Part shown: positions 35,858 through 46,690 of the stretch, piece after piece
Numbering within the stretch: position 1 is the first letter of the stretch
Layout: each line of letters starts with the position of its first letter
NCBI GenBank assembly: GCA_963844315.1
Contig: CAWJOC010000001.1
Location: 99,687 to 163,686, forward strand
Origin: CAWAVN01 sp963844315
Lineage (GTDB): Bacteria; Planctomycetota; Planctomycetia; Planctomycetales; Planctomycetaceae
DNA length: 64,000 bases
Direction: 5' to 3'
Program-made: the position numbers and the translations under genes
Notes under the pieces: model-generated
Database searches by the model: none
What the model was told of the DNA's origin: nothing
What the model saw: the letters and a program-made list of their open reading frames with translations, nothing else

Positions 35858-36553
35858 CTAAGAAGCGCCTCCTTCCTGCTCTTTAATCAAGGGAGGAAGA
35901 TATATGGGATCGAGTGCTGATTCTGGTGACCCTGCCCCCATCAACTTTCCCGTATCTGGATCAACAGTTACAACTCCACTTCCAACTTCAAAGCTATGAT
36001 AAACAGGGAGAGGTATAGGGCTCTTTACAAAAGGACCAAATGCCGGAACGTCGCATTGTTTTAGGTCATCCACATATTTGTCGTGGTCAACTTGAGAACT
36101 GGAGATTACAAATACAGATTCTGGCGAGCCCGGAACAAAGAACATCACCATCGGATTGTTTTTCGGAAAGACATATAGAGAATTACTTGAACACCCCCAT
36201 CTATTAGTTAGGTAGACAAGTGCTTTTACAAGCGAAGTTTCATCTGGCTCAAAGTGAAGTATGTGCTCACCTTCAACTACTCCAATTCCTTCGAGAATCG
36301 CCTCAAGTTTTGGGTTCACGCCTATGGTATGAAAGTTCCATTTTAAGTCTTTGGTACAAACAAAATGGGGTGTGTTAGGTATTAACTCGAACAGCTTGTC
36401 AATTCGATAATCTAATTGAAGATGGTAGTCGCCGATTGGAATTCTAAACATAAATTCCTGTGAAAAAGCAATCTCCTTAGAGGTGTTATCTATCTGGATG
36501 CTGTTATTGCTAAGCCATTCTTGAAACGTAGATATAGGTATTAACTGCATCAT
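35858..36553 (-). CDS. AT-rich orphan hypothetical protein
   Basis: 231 residues of unknown family. Base composition is clearly more AT-rich than all neighbours (for example many ATA, AAT and TTA codons), suggesting recent transfer. The sequence starts MMQLIPISTFQEWLSNNSIQ and contains MFRIPIGDYHLQLDYRID, WGCSSNSLYVFPKNNPMVMFFVPGS and a Pro/Gly-rich C-terminus (DPDTGKLMGAGSPESALDPI). No signal or membrane segment is visible. An immunity-type or mobile-cargo protein is possible but there is no direct sign of it. Confidence 0.6.
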   Translation of the reverse strand: MMQLIPISTFQEWLSNNSIQIDNTSKEIAFSQEFMFRIPIGDYHLQLDYRIDKLFELIPNTPHFVCTKDLKWNFHTIGVNPKLEAILEGIGVVEGEHILHFEPDETSLVKALVYLTNRWGCSSNSLYVFPKNNPMVMFFVPGSPESVFVISSSQVDHDKYVDDLKQCDVPAFGPFVKSPIPLPVYHSFEVGSGVVTVDPDTGKLMGAGSPESALDPIYLPPLIKEQEGGAS

Positions 36554-36572
36554 AATTTTCCGTTAATCTTGT

Positions 36573-36637
36573 GGGTAGGGTGGGCATCGCCCACCAGGGG
36601 AGCTTGTTTTCAATTTTGGTGGGCGATGCCTACCCGA
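36573..36637. repeat. Palindromic element, family D copy 2
   Basis: GGGTAGGGTGGGCATCGCCCACCA pairs, with a small bulge, with TGGTGGGCGATGCCTACCC. It shares TAGGGTGGGCATCGCCCA with the element at 29043-29109. It separates the orphan gene from the end of the ABC-cNMP gene. Confidence 0.8.
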
Positions 36638-36641
36638 CTCA

Positions 36642-37764
36642 TCATTGCCGCAAGAAGAGTGCCCGGCGGACTTCGTCTTCGAAGGTGGGGCTGCGCTTGA
36701 GGACCTTTTTGAACTCGTCCGCGTCGAGGGAATACAATTCCACCGGGGTTTTGGAGTGGACGTCGGCGTTTCGCGGTTCGCCGGTCAGCAGGGCGGCTTC
36801 GCCGAAAAAATCGCCCTGGCTGAGCGATGCCAAAACGGGGTCGCCGGGCTGGTCGGGGTCGATCACGTCCACATCGCCTTGGCTGATGATGTAGAACTTG
36901 TCGCCCGGATCGCCTTTGTGAATGATGACCGTGCCGGGCGGATGGCATTCCTTGACCATTTGGGCGGCGACATCGGTCAGTTGCGAGTAGTGCATGGCGG
37001 AGAACACGGAACTCTTCTTCAAGAACTCCACCAGGAAGTTGGTTTCCTTGACGTTGCCATCGCTGGTGATCCGGCCATCCACCATTTGCACGATGCGGTC
37101 GGCCACGTCCAGAATGCGGTTGTCGTGCGTGACCATCAGCACGGTGACGCCTTCATTCTCGGCCAGTTCCTTGAAGAGGTTCACCACGATCCGCCCGGAC
37201 GCCTCATCCAAAGCGGCGGTGGGTTCATCGGCCAGAATGAGTTTCGGTCGATGGGCCAGCCCCCGCGATGGCCACGCGCTGCTTTTGCCCGCCGGAGAGG
37301 CTGCCGGGCTTATAGTCGATGCGGTGTCCCAGGTCCAAGCGTTCCAAAAGCTCGATGGCCCGCCTGCGGGAGTGCTGCTCGCTGACGTTGAAAAGCTGGA
37401 GGCACATCTTGACGTTTTCGTAAGCAGTCAGGGATTCGAAGAGGTTATGGGCCTGGAAGATGAACCCGATCTCCCGCCTTAAGCCCACCAGTTCCTTTTG
37501 CGAAGCCCCGTTGAGTTCCCGCCCCAAGGTTTTCAGGCTGCCTTCCTGCACGCCGCGGAGCGTGCCCGCGAGCACCAGGAGCGTGGTTTTTCCCGAACCC
37601 GACGGCCCGGTCATAATCACGATCTCGCCGGGTTTCACGGTGAGGTTGTTATGGAACAGGGCCTGCTTTTTCAATTCCCCTTCGCCAAAGTAATGGTTCA
37701 GGTCTTGAATCAGGATGGAGGCGACATCGCATCCATCGGGAGATTTGGCGACGGGAATAATCAT
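36642..37764 (-). CDS. ABC transporter ATPase fused to cyclic-nucleotide-binding domain (frameshifted)
   Basis: The first 200 residues are a LolD/DevA-type ATPase: Walker A MTGPSGSGKTTLL, FIFQAHNLFESLTAYENV, signature SLSGGQKQRVAIA. After a frameshift near 37257 come LILADEPTAALDEASGR (Walker B) and MVTHDNRILDVADRI. The C-terminal 130 residues form a cNMP-binding domain with HKGDPGDKFYIISQGDVDV and the phosphate-binding cassette GDFFGEAALLTGEPRNADV. The fusion would let a cyclic nucleotide or similar ligand gate an exporter of the MacB/DevC kind. No permease gene lies next to it in the window. Confidence 0.85.
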
Positions 37765-37910
37765 GCTTTGCCCCGGAAGTTTTCCGCAAATTCCTTGGTG
37801 GTGTGATTTTTATGGCGGTTCGATTCGTATGCCTTCATGGTAGCCAAGCGCGGGGCTTGGGCACGTCCATTTAGAAAACTTGTTTAGCGGATTGATTGGC
37901 GAGAAAACCC

Positions 37911-38367
37911 ATGGCAGCGAATGTGATTGACAGTTTCGCGGGGGAGTATCGGTTTTTGTCGAATTTTTATCCATCACCCATCCGGGTGGAAAAGATGCTG
38001 TTTCCCACGGTGGAACATGCGTTTCAAGCCGCGAAGACACACGACAAAGCCGAGAAGCGGGAAATCGCGGAGGCTCGATTCGCCCGCCAGGGCCAAGGGA
38101 TTGGGCCGGAAGGTCAAACTCCGCAAGGATTGGGAATCGGTCAAGGTCGGCCTGATGCAGGAACTGGTGGAACTCAAGTTCCGCACGCACGCCGACCTTG
38201 CGGAGCGGCTTTTGGAAACCGGCGATGCCAAACTCATCGAAGGCAACACCTGGAACGATACGTTCTGGGGCGTGGCGAACGGTCACGGCAAAAATCACCT
38301 GGGCCAAGCGCTGATGAGCGTCCGCGCACAATTGCAAGCCGAAGCCGCCGCAAAGGAAACCGCTTGA
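37911..38367 (+). CDS. NADAR family protein (frameshifted)
   Basis: About 152 residues. MAANVIDSFAGEYRFLSNFYPSPIRV and FPTVEHAFQAAKTHDK are the hallmark first half of NADAR (YbiA-like) proteins. A one-base shift near 38088 leads to GRKVKLRKDWESVKVGLMQELVELKF and GDAKLIEGNTWNDTFWGV, the C-terminal family blocks. YbiA hydrolyses the N-glycosidic bond of early riboflavin intermediates; other NADARs act on ADP-ribosyl groups. No riboflavin gene is near. The ATG at 37911 starts the conserved sequence. Confidence 0.85.
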
Positions 38368-38412
38368 GGAAAGCCGAAAGGGAGATGAGTGGAACGACCA
38401 AGAGTTGGATGA

Positions 38413-38470
38413 TGATTAAACCACTCGTCCCCTCACCCTAGCCCTCTGCCCAGGGGAGAGGGGACAAAAC
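38413..38470. repeat. Palindromic element, family B half copy
   Basis: CCCCTCACCCTAGCCCTCTGCCCAGGGGAGAGGGGACAAAACC matches the right part of the elements at 22488-22610 and 41366-41492, without the left part. It lies between convergent NADAR and GNAT genes. Confidence 0.75.
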
Positions 38471-38474
38471 CAAC

Positions 38475-38909
38475 TCAAGCAAGTTCCCACTCCCCGACGG
38501 TTCCATCTTCGGGGTGCTCGACCGATCCGATGCAATGGAAGCCGAGCTTTTTGAGGATGGATGTGGAGGCGCTTTCCTGGGGCAGCGTTTGGGCGAACAC
38601 GATGACCTTGGAATCCTCTGCCGCAGCCAGGCGGATCAGTTCCCGGGCCATGCGGGTGGCGACTCCCTGGCCTTCATAGCCGGGCAATGTGCCGTAGGCA
38701 ATCTCGACCCGGCCTTCGAGGGGAGCCGTCTTGAAGCCGCATGTCCCAATCACCTGGCCGCTTTCCAACGCCAGATAACCTACCCAGGGCGGGGCGAATC
38801 CCACGCACTCATACCAACTCAGCGTCTGTTCCAGGACCATTTTGAGAAAATCATCGAGCGCGATGTGGCCCGGCAATTCGCCGGTTCTGGGGACTTGCAG
38901 AAGTTCCAT
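38475..38909 (-). CDS. GNAT family N-acetyltransferase
   Basis: 144 residues. The acetyl-CoA pyrophosphate loop is YEGQGVATRMARELI, preceded by the central strand GRVEIAYGTLPG and followed by ASTSILKKLGFHCIGS, a typical motif B. GGGAG lies eight bases before the chosen ATG (38909); an ATG at 38939 is the alternative. The substrate is unknown. It converges with the NADAR gene. Confidence 0.85.
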   Translation of the reverse strand: MELLQVPRTGELPGHIALDDFLKMVLEQTLSWYECVGFAPPWVGYLALESGQVIGTCGFKTAPLEGRVEIAYGTLPGYEGQGVATRMARELIRLAAAEDSKVIVFAQTLPQESASTSILKKLGFHCIGSVEHPEDGTVGEWELA

Positions 38910-39121
38910 CGGTCCAACTCCCAAAAACTCAGGATCCATCCCGCAAGGGATCGGTCCAATCCATCAAACCCAAGCGACTGCGGAAAACCAGAACGCCGAC
39001 ACGGAAACTTCATCCAAGGTTCGCGGACAAACGAGATACGGAGCGGAAATGGTTCGGCAACAAAAAAAATCGGCGGCCTGCCGTTTGGCAAACCGCCGAT
39101 GGATTTGGAAAGGTGAAGAGA

Positions 39122-39577
39122 TTATTTCGTCGCGGCACAAGTCGGTCCAGGCAAGGGTGGCAGTGCAGGAATCGAACCGCCGGGAATCGAACCGGTTCCT
39201 CCGATGCCGACGCCCGATCCAAGGTTCAGACCGGCACTCGTCGCGCCAAATTTGTAAGACTCTCCGACAGGAGCGACACAGGCTAAGGCGCACTCATTCA
39301 GATCGCACTCATCGGTGCTGTCGAAGAAGGCCGAGCCGGCGGTGTAGGCCGCGATCCGGCCTCCAGAAAAGCCGCAGGTTTTGAATTTCGCAAACCCGGT
39401 ATAAAAGAACGACTGGTTCACGCGGCCAATGGCTTCGCCCACGTCGTTGAGTTCCGAAACCACCGCGTGTTGGACTTCGGAAAGTCCCACGATCAAACCA
39501 ATCACGAGCAGCGTGGCGATGAGCACCAATTCGGCGGAAACCACAAAGCCCGATTCATCATTCACGAAGTTCAACAT
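39122..39577 (-). CDS. Pilin-like small secreted protein
   Basis: 151 residues. The N-terminus MLNFVNDESGFVVSAELVLIATLLVIGLIVGL resembles a class III/Flp or TadE-like pilin signal: a short charged leader, Gly-Phe, a Glu a few residues in, then a hydrophobic helix. The rest contains VQHAVVSELNDVGEAIGRVNQSFFYTGF, six cysteines and a C-terminal Gly/Ser/Ile/Pro repeat (GSIPGGSIP). Proteins of this kind recur in planctomycetes but their function is unknown. No pilus assembly gene is nearby. Confidence 0.65.
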   Translation of the reverse strand: MLNFVNDESGFVVSAELVLIATLLVIGLIVGLSEVQHAVVSELNDVGEAIGRVNQSFFYTGFAKFKTCGFSGGRIAAYTAGSAFFDSTDECDLNECALACVAPVGESYKFGATSAGLNLGSGVGIGGTGSIPGGSIPALPPLPGPTCAATK

Positions 39578-39870
39578 GAGAGTTCCCTGGCTTCTTGAGA
39601 GAGACGGTCCAACATTTCGATGCGATTGTTGTGATTGCCACAACTCGCACGTCACGTGCCATCTTCCCAATCCTCACAACCGGAACCCTTGGCCTTTTGC
39701 TGCCTTTCATCGCAACACGCACGCCCACGCGGGATAGAAAAAATCCTCCAAAAAACCATCGAGCATTCGCTGAAACCAAACCTTTGCCGGATGTTTCCTT
39801 GGCAAATCAAACTGTGAATCTCCGCGTTCAAACTTCTTTGCGCAAACGGGAGTGGCACGGAGTCGTTTGA

Positions 39871-41320
39871 TTACGCCAGCACCTTTTCGACGACGTGCCC
39901 GGCCACATCGGTGAGGCGGAAGTCGCGGCCTTGGAAGCGGTAGGTCAGGCGTTCGTGGTCCAGCCCCAAGAGATGGAGGATCGTGGCTTGCAGGTCGTGG
40001 ACGTGGACGGGATCTTCCACACTGTAGTAGCCGAGTTCATCGGTCTTGCCGACGACCTCGCCCCCCTTGACGCCGCCGCCCGCGAGCCACAGGGCATACG
40101 CATCGATGTGATGGTCGCGGCCCGGCAGGTTGTCGCGTTCTTCGCCCTGCGGAGTCCGGCCAAACTCGCCGCTCCAAATGACGAGGGTATCATTCAAAAG
40201 CCCGCGGGCCTTGAGATCCTTGACCAACGCGGCAGAGGCCTGGTCGGTTTCCCGGCAGCGGTCATCGAGGGCTTTGCCCAAGTCCGTGCCAGGATTGCCG
40301 TGGTGGTCCCAATCGGTGTGGTAAAGCTGCACGAACCGCACGCCTTTTTCAATTAGCCTTCGGGCGAGGAGACAGTTTCTTGCATAAGATGGTTTATTGG
40401 GGTCGCATCCGTAAAGGGCCGAGGTTTCTTTCGGATTCGCCTTTGAGGTCCATCAGTTCCGGGGCACTGGTTTGCATGCGGTAGGCCATCTCATACGCCG
40501 CGATGCGGGTCTGGATTTCCGGGTCGCCCACGGTTTGTTGCCTCAGCGAATTGAGCTTCGTCACCGCTTCGACGAACTCGCCTTGCCTTTCCCCATTGAA
40601 GCCTTGCGGGCTGGAGAGATTCAAAATCGGATCGGCCCCATTCAAGAACGGCACGCCTTGGTATGTCGTGGGCAGAAAGCCGCTGCCCCAAAGAGGCGTG
40701 CCTCCGCGCGGTCCGCGCGGCCCCGATTGAAGCACCACGAAGCCGGGCAAATCCTGGGCTTCGCTTCCGATGCCATAAGTCACCCAAGCCCCCATGCTGG
40801 GCCGGCCAAAGCGGTTGGAGCCGGTGTTGACGAACAGTTTCGCGGGGCCGTGGTTGAACACGTCGGTCTTCATGCTGCGGATGAGGCAAATCTCGTCCGC
40901 GATGCCGGCCATGTGCGGAATGACCTCGGAAAGTTCCATGCCGCATTCGCCGTAGGGCCGGAACTTCCGCTGCGTGCCCAGGAGCTTCGCATCTTGCTTG
41001 ATGAACGCGAAGCGTTTGTTTTCCACGTAAGATTTGGGGATGACCTGCCCGGAGAGTTCCTGGAGCTTGGGCTTATAGTCGAAGAGTTCCAGATGGCTAG
41101 GGCCACCCGCTTGGAACATGAAGATCACGTTCTTGGCCTTAGCGGGAAAATGCCCAAGCCGGGGGGCAAACGGATTCGGCCCCGTGCCCGTCGCGGCTTG
41201 GCGATGGGAGGGATTAAGCAGCGATGCCAACGCCATCGAGCCGATGCCCATCCCGCATTGGCCGAAAAAATGCCGGCGGGTGGAGTCTTCTAGGTATTGC
41301 TGAGAAAGCGGAGCGGACAT
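39871..41320 (-). CDS. DUF1501 family protein (frameshifted)
   Basis: About 483 residues. The N-terminus STRRHFFGQCGMGIGSMALASLL is a Tat-like signal. The sulfatase-like DUF1501 fold follows: NVIFMFQAGGPSHLELFDYKP, RSMKTDVFNHGPAKL, GRPSMGAWVTYGIGSE, and after a frameshift near 40430 YARNCLLARRLIEKGVRFV, WSGEFGRTPQ and GRDHHIDAYALWLAGGGVKGG. The frame before the break ends at 40394. It is the downstream partner of the cytochrome/DUF1549/DUF1553 gene, a pairing found many times per planctomycete genome. The biochemical function is not established. Confidence 0.88.
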
Positions 41321-41365
41321 GCGGAAAGAACTCCTAACGCTTCAACATCAAATCAAACGACCATT

Positions 41366-41492
41366 ATGTCCCTTCTCCCCTTGGGAGAAGGTGGCCGAAG
41401 GCCGGATGAGGGGGACGATTTAGGATGAATTACCGATTAAACCATTCGCACCCCTCACCCTAACCCTCTCCCCCAAGGGGAGAGGGGACAAA
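41366..41492. repeat. Palindromic element, family B copy 2
   Basis: TGTCCCTTCTCCCC...AGAAGGTGGCCGAAGGCC...GAGGGGGA is followed by CCCCTCACCCTAACCC...AGGGGAGAGGGGACA, the same arrangement as at 22488-22610. It lies inside the PSCyt-DUF1501 operon. Confidence 0.85.
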
Positions 41493-41493
41493 A

Positions 41494-44400
41494 CTATTCA
41501 CGGGTGATGAATTCATCCAGGTTCAAAATCACGCGGGCCACCGCGACCCAGACGGCGGCTTCGGTTGTGGTGACTTCCTTGGGCAAGTTCCTTGGGAGCC
41601 GCTTTTTCGGCGGCTTTGGGGTCTTTCTCGAATTGCGTTTGTTGCTCTTCCACGAAGGGCAAAAGGACTTTCAGTTCCTCGGCATTGGGTTCGCGAGAGA
41701 ACGCCCGATGGAAGGCGGTTCGCAATCTGGCTTCGGGATACGCCTCCGCTTCGGTGAGGATCTTGATTGCCAAACTTTGGGCCATCTCCACAAAGGCCGC
41801 ATCGTTCGCTAACGTGAGGGCTTGCAGCGGCGTATTCGAGCGCGGCCTGCGGGTGCAAGTCGTGTTCGCGTCCGAAGCATCGAACGTCACTAGCATCGGA
41901 TACGGACTACTTCGGTAAAACTGCGTGTAAAGCGCCCGGCGGTAACGGTCCAGGCCCTTTTCATCGGGCCAGGGTTTGGCTTGTTGGGTGAGCACATAAA
42001 TCCCCGCCGGTTGCGGCGGATGGACGCCCGGCCCTTGCATCTTTTCGGAGAGCAATCCACACGCCGCCAGCGAAGCATCCCGCACGACTTCCGCTTCCAT
42101 CCGCATCCGCGTTTGCCGGGCGAGGAGGCGGTTCTGCGGATCACGCTCCAAAAGCTCCGGGCGGATGTTCGAGGATTGCCGATACGTTGCCGAGGTGACA
42201 ATTAACCGATGGAGGGCCTTCATGCTCCAGGCGCTGGGGTTCGGTTGATCTTCTGGGGATCGAGGCTGTCCCATGAACTCCGCCGCGAGCCAATCCAAGA
42301 GTTCCGGATGGGTCGGCGGAGAGGCTTGCAGGCCAAAATCGTTTTCGGTCTCCACAAGGCCCAATCCAAAATACCGCTGCCAAACGCGGTTCACCGTTAC
42401 GCGCGAAGTCAGCGGATGATCGGGATCCAAGAGCCACTCCGCAAATTCCAAACGGTTGGCGATTTCGCTTTCGGATTCGAACGGCGGCAGCACCTTGGGA
42501 ACGGCGGGCGAAACCAGCGCCCCGTGGTTCAAAAAGTCCCCCCGCACGTGGATGTGCGTCTCGCGGGGCTTGGCGCGCTCCTTGAGAATCATCGTCGTGG
42601 GAATCGCCTTGACCAACTCTTCGCGGTCGCGCTTCAGCGAGGCGACTTTGTCGGCCAGCGCCTTGCGAAGTGGATCCGTGCCCTGATACGCGGCGAGGAG
42701 TTGGTCCGCTTCGGCTTTGGTCCGTTGGTCCTTGGGCTTCGCCAAAATCCGGCGGATCGGCACGGGCAGCGACAACGACTCCGGCAGGGCATCGCTGACC
42801 GAAAGCCGAAAATGCCCCAGCGTGTACTTCGAGCCGCTGTTATGGTGCAGCAGGAATTGAATCGAGGAACCGTTCTTCGCCGTAATCGTTTCCGCCGGGA
42901 AAAAGACCGCCTCGCGGTCCACGTTGAGCATGCCGCCTTTGATGTTGACCGCCCAACCGGATTTCTGCTTGTTGCTGTCGATGGCATCGGTGATGGGATG
43001 GTCATCCTGCGAATGGTCCGCGACGGCATGCTTGAGTTTGATCGGAGCGAAGGCTTGCCCCTCACCCGCGCTTTGCAGCACTTCGAACTCGCTCAAAACG
43101 AAATTGCCGTTCAACGCGCGGCCCGGTCCTTTGTTGGGCAGGCTGATGTGCGTCAGGGCTTCCAGGCGGATGGCGGTGACGTTTTCTATCGGAAGATTCG
43201 CCGTGACCAAAAACGTATCGCTGTCGGGTCCCGAGAAATCCACGAAAATGGCATCCGTATCTTGCAAAGCCAGCACCGAGCCTTTTTCCGTGGCCAAATC
43301 GGTGGCCTTGAGCACCGTCCATTGGGGTTCGGTTCCAATTTGGCCTTGCAGTTCACTCTCCCATTGGTCAAAGCCCTTGGCGAACTCGGCATCGCGGGCC
43401 TTGAGTGGTTTTTCCGCTTCCGCAATGGCTTGGTCAAGATTTTTCAAGGAGTCCGTCTGCTCCGGCGTGGGCACTTGCAGCGTCGGCTCATCCTGGTTGT
43501 TGAAGAAGGCGAGCAGCTCGTAGTATTCCCGTTGACTCAAGGGGTCGTACTTGTGCTGATGGCATTGGGCACAGCCCACCGTCAAGCCCATCCAAACCGT
43601 GCCGGTGGTGTTGATGCGGTCGACGACGGCTTCGATGCGGAACTGCTCCGGATCGGTCCCGCCTTCCTGGTTGATTAAGGTGTTCCGGTGAAAGCCCGTC
43701 GCGATCAATTGGTCGGTCGTGGGCTTCGGCAGCAAATCGCCCGCGAGTTGTTCCTTGGTGAACTCATCGAAGGGCAGATCGCGGTTGATGGCCTCGATCA
43801 CCCAATCGCGGTACTTCCAAATGCTTCGGGGGCCATCAATCGTGAAGCCATTGGAATCCGCATACCTCGCCAAATCCAGCCAATGTCGGCCCCAGCGCTC
43901 GCCATACTGAGGCGAAGCCAGCATGCGGTCCACCAGCCGTTCGTAGGCATCGGGACGAGAATCATTCACGAAGGATTCGACTTCCTCCCAACTCGGCGGA
44001 AGTCCTCGCAGATCGAAACTCAACCGGCGAATGAGCGTGGAGCGATTCGCTTCGGGAGATGGCTTTAATCCCTCCGCTTCCAGCTTCGCCAAGACGAATT
44101 CATCAATCGCATTCCTCGGCCAGCTTGTGTCTTGGGTGATGGGACGGCGAGGACGAACAATCGGCTTAAAGGCCCAATGGTTGGAAGCGGCGTTCTTGGA
44201 CTGCACGACTTCATCTTTGGGAATGGTCGCTCCTTCATCAATCCAGCGGCGGATGAGGGCGACTTGCGATTCGGTGAGCTTAGTGCCCTCGGCGGGCATT
44301 TCGGAGACATCGCCTTGCCCCGTGAGCGATTGGTACAGCAAGCTCTCGGCGGACTTGCCCGCGACGATGGCCTTCCCCCGGTCGCCGCCTTGCATCAGAA

Positions 44401-44572
44401 AATTCGCGGCATCCAAACGCAGCCCGGATTCCTGCATCTCGGAACCGTGGCAGGTCACGCAATGCTTTTGAAAAATGGGCTTGATGTCCTTGACGTAATC
44501 CACCCGCTCTTCCGCAAGAAGCGGCCAACTCAATCCCAACAAAACGACAAACAACACACACCGCATAATCAT
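41494..44572 (-). CDS. Planctomycete cytochrome c / DUF1549 / DUF1553 protein (frameshift near 3' end)
   Basis: About 1,025 residues. A signal peptide (MRCVLFVVLLGLSWPLLA) precedes a PSCyt1 haem domain with CVTCH (residues 38-42) and a downstream Met in SEMPAEG. DUF1549 follows (WPRNAIDEFVLAKLEAEGLKPS, RYADSNGF, IATGFHRNT), then a middle carbohydrate-binding-like region, then DUF1553 (PLTSRVTVNRVWQRYFG, TYRQSS, FDASDANTTCTRRPRSNTPLQAL). A frameshift near 41590 replaces the natural end, which read in frame is EAAVWVAVARVILNLDEFITRE with the stop at 41494. Such proteins with DUF1501 partners are planctomycete-specific and abundant; roles in complex carbohydrate turnover have been proposed. Confidence 0.9.
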
Positions 44573-44670
44573 CGCCCCAACGCCTTCGGAGTCCGTGGCC
44601 AATCAACCATTCAATGATAAACAAATCCCGATCAGATGGCGAACGACCGGGCGAATTCCCGCATTGCGGT

Positions 44671-44729
44671 GGGTGGCAAGCTCACGACTTTGCGTGAGCT
44701 TGCTCATCCAAAGCGATGAGCATGCCACC
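44671..44729. repeat. Nested palindrome upstream of PSCyt gene
   Basis: GGTGGCA and TGCCACC bracket the hairpin AGCTCACG...CGTGAGCT and a small GCTCATC...GATGAGC pair. It lies between recJ and the PSCyt gene. Confidence 0.6.
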
Positions 44730-44762
44730 TATTCCCGAAATTGTCGTTCAGAACTCAGCCGC

Positions 44763-46514
44763 CTAAACCCTCTTCTCCTCCGGCTGCCAATCCTCCAGCT
44801 TTAGCTCGACCGATTCCCGGCCTCGAAATCGGTTGATGCCCGCCGTGAAACCGATGGCAATCGGGCCACCCACGGCGGCGATTTCATCGGCCCATTCGCC
44901 CCGGCCAAACGCAATCGCCCTGAGGCTGATGTTGTGCTGACGGACGCGAAGGTCCAAATGATGCCCGCCTTCGCCCATCTTTTTGGGAGGATATGCCAAC
45001 TCGACATGCGTGGCGGCGAAGACGGGACGCGGGTTTCCCTGGCCGAAGGGACCGAGTCGGTCCAATTCCTTCACCGCTTGCAGCGTGACATCCGCGAGCC
45101 GCACCTCGGCGTCAATTTGCATTTCATATTCCAAGGGCGAAGGCTCGAAATGCTCGGCGATGTAGCGACTGAAGGCTTCTCGAAAACCTTCGAGCTTGTC
45201 CATGCTGACCCGCACGCCCGCCGCCGCCCGATGCCCGCCAAAACTGATGAGCCAATCCGAGCAGGCTTCCAGACCGGCGTGCAGATCGAACCCGGCATAA
45301 CTCCGCCCGGATCCGCCCGCAACGGTGTTGTCGGGCGAGATCCTGAGGAGCACCGTGGGCTTTTGGAAATGCTCGGCGACGCGATTGGCGACAATCCCGA
45401 TGATGCCCGCATGCCAATCGGAACTGGCCACCACCAGCCCGGCCTCATCGAGCCACTTGGGGTGTTGTTCCACAAGCTCTTTGGCTTCCTTGAAGATCCG
45501 CCGTTCCGCCGTGCGGCGGTTTTTGTTGAGTTCCTCGAAATACGCCGCCAGGTGCAGCGCCCGGTCGGGGTTTTCGGTGGTTAAAAGCTCCACCGCGAGC
45601 CGGCCCTGCTCCAAACGTCCGGCCGCATTGAGCCTGGGCGCGATGCCGAAGGAAATGTCCTCGGCATCGAGGGTCCGTCCTTGTTCGATGTTGGCGACGT
45701 GCATTAACGCCTTGAGACCCAATGACCGCGCTCGGCCAGGCTTCTGAGACCATACCGCACCAAAACGCGGTTCTCCCCCAAGAGCGGCACGACATCGGCA
45801 ATCGTGCCGATGGCCGTCAGGCCCACGGCGGACATCAAAAACTCTTTCATGCGCGGGGCGGCTTTTTTACCGTCGCCCAACCTTTGGCAAATGGCCCAAG
45901 CCAACTTGAACGCCACGCCCACGCCGCAAAGATCGCCGAACGGATAACTTCCGCCCGGCAGTCTAGGATGGACCAAACATGCAGCTGGTGGCAATTCCTC
46001 GCCGATGGTGTGATGGTCCGTGATGATAAGTTCCAAACCCAACTCGCGGGCTAGGGCAGCTTCCTTTACACTGCCAATCCCGCAGTCCACGCTGACGACC
46101 AGCCGCCCGGTTCCGTTCTCGGCGAGTTGCCGGATGGCCTCGCAATTCAAACCATAGCCATCGTTGAACCGGCAAGGAATATGATACTCCACATCCGCCC
46201 CGGCAAGCTTCAGGCAATGCCAGAGCAAGACTGGTCGCCGTGACGCCGTCCACGTCGTAATCGCCATAGATCGTGATCGGCCGTTTGGACTTCACCGCCG
46301 AGGCAATCCGTTCCGCCGCTTCTACCACGCCCGGCAGCAAATCCGGTTCGTGGAGGTCCACCAATTTGGCCTCTAAAAACTCCTGCGCCTCGGATACCGA
46401 GTGCAAATCGCGGGCCGCCAAGACCTGCGCGGTCAGCGGCGAAACCCGCAAATCCCGGCACAAGTCTTTGACAAGCCCCTCATCATGCGGGCTAAACCGC
46501 CACGCTTTGGCCAT
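44763..46514 (-). CDS. recJ: Single-stranded-DNA exonuclease RecJ (two frameshifts)
   Basis: The N-terminal part contains ITIYGDYDVDGVTATSL (DHH-family motif I). After a break near 46228 come VVSVDCGIGS and LIITDHHTIG (motifs II and III), then, after a second break near 45720, the DHHA1 region GIVANRVAEHFQKPTVLL, GGSGRSYAGFDLHAGL and SFGGHRAAAGV. Read across, the product is about 583 residues, normal for RecJ. It degrades single-stranded DNA 5' to 3' in recombination and mismatch repair. Both breaks lie inside conserved text, so errors are more likely than a pseudogene. Confidence 0.9.
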
Positions 46515-46690
46515 GGAGCAAACTTTCTTCAGGACGAAAAATTGAACGTGCTTTCACTCCATTACAGCACACAAAGGCGGAAACTGTCAAAGGCGGAAAA
46601 TTTCGGCTGCTTTGGTATCGTACAGAAAAAGAAAAGTCACACACAAAGGCACGAAGATATAACCAAACTCAACAATAGAATGAGGTGTCG

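Noticed and set aside
39160..39200. tRNA-like GGTTCGATTCC sequences on the minus strand
   Set aside because: They encode the repeated Gly-Ser-Ile-Pro tail of the pilin-like protein; no cloverleaf or acceptor stem could be drawn around them.
42209..43678. Open frame of 489 codons opposite the PSCyt gene
   Set aside because: The minus strand carries the complete DUF1549/DUF1553 pattern; this frame has no recognisable feature.
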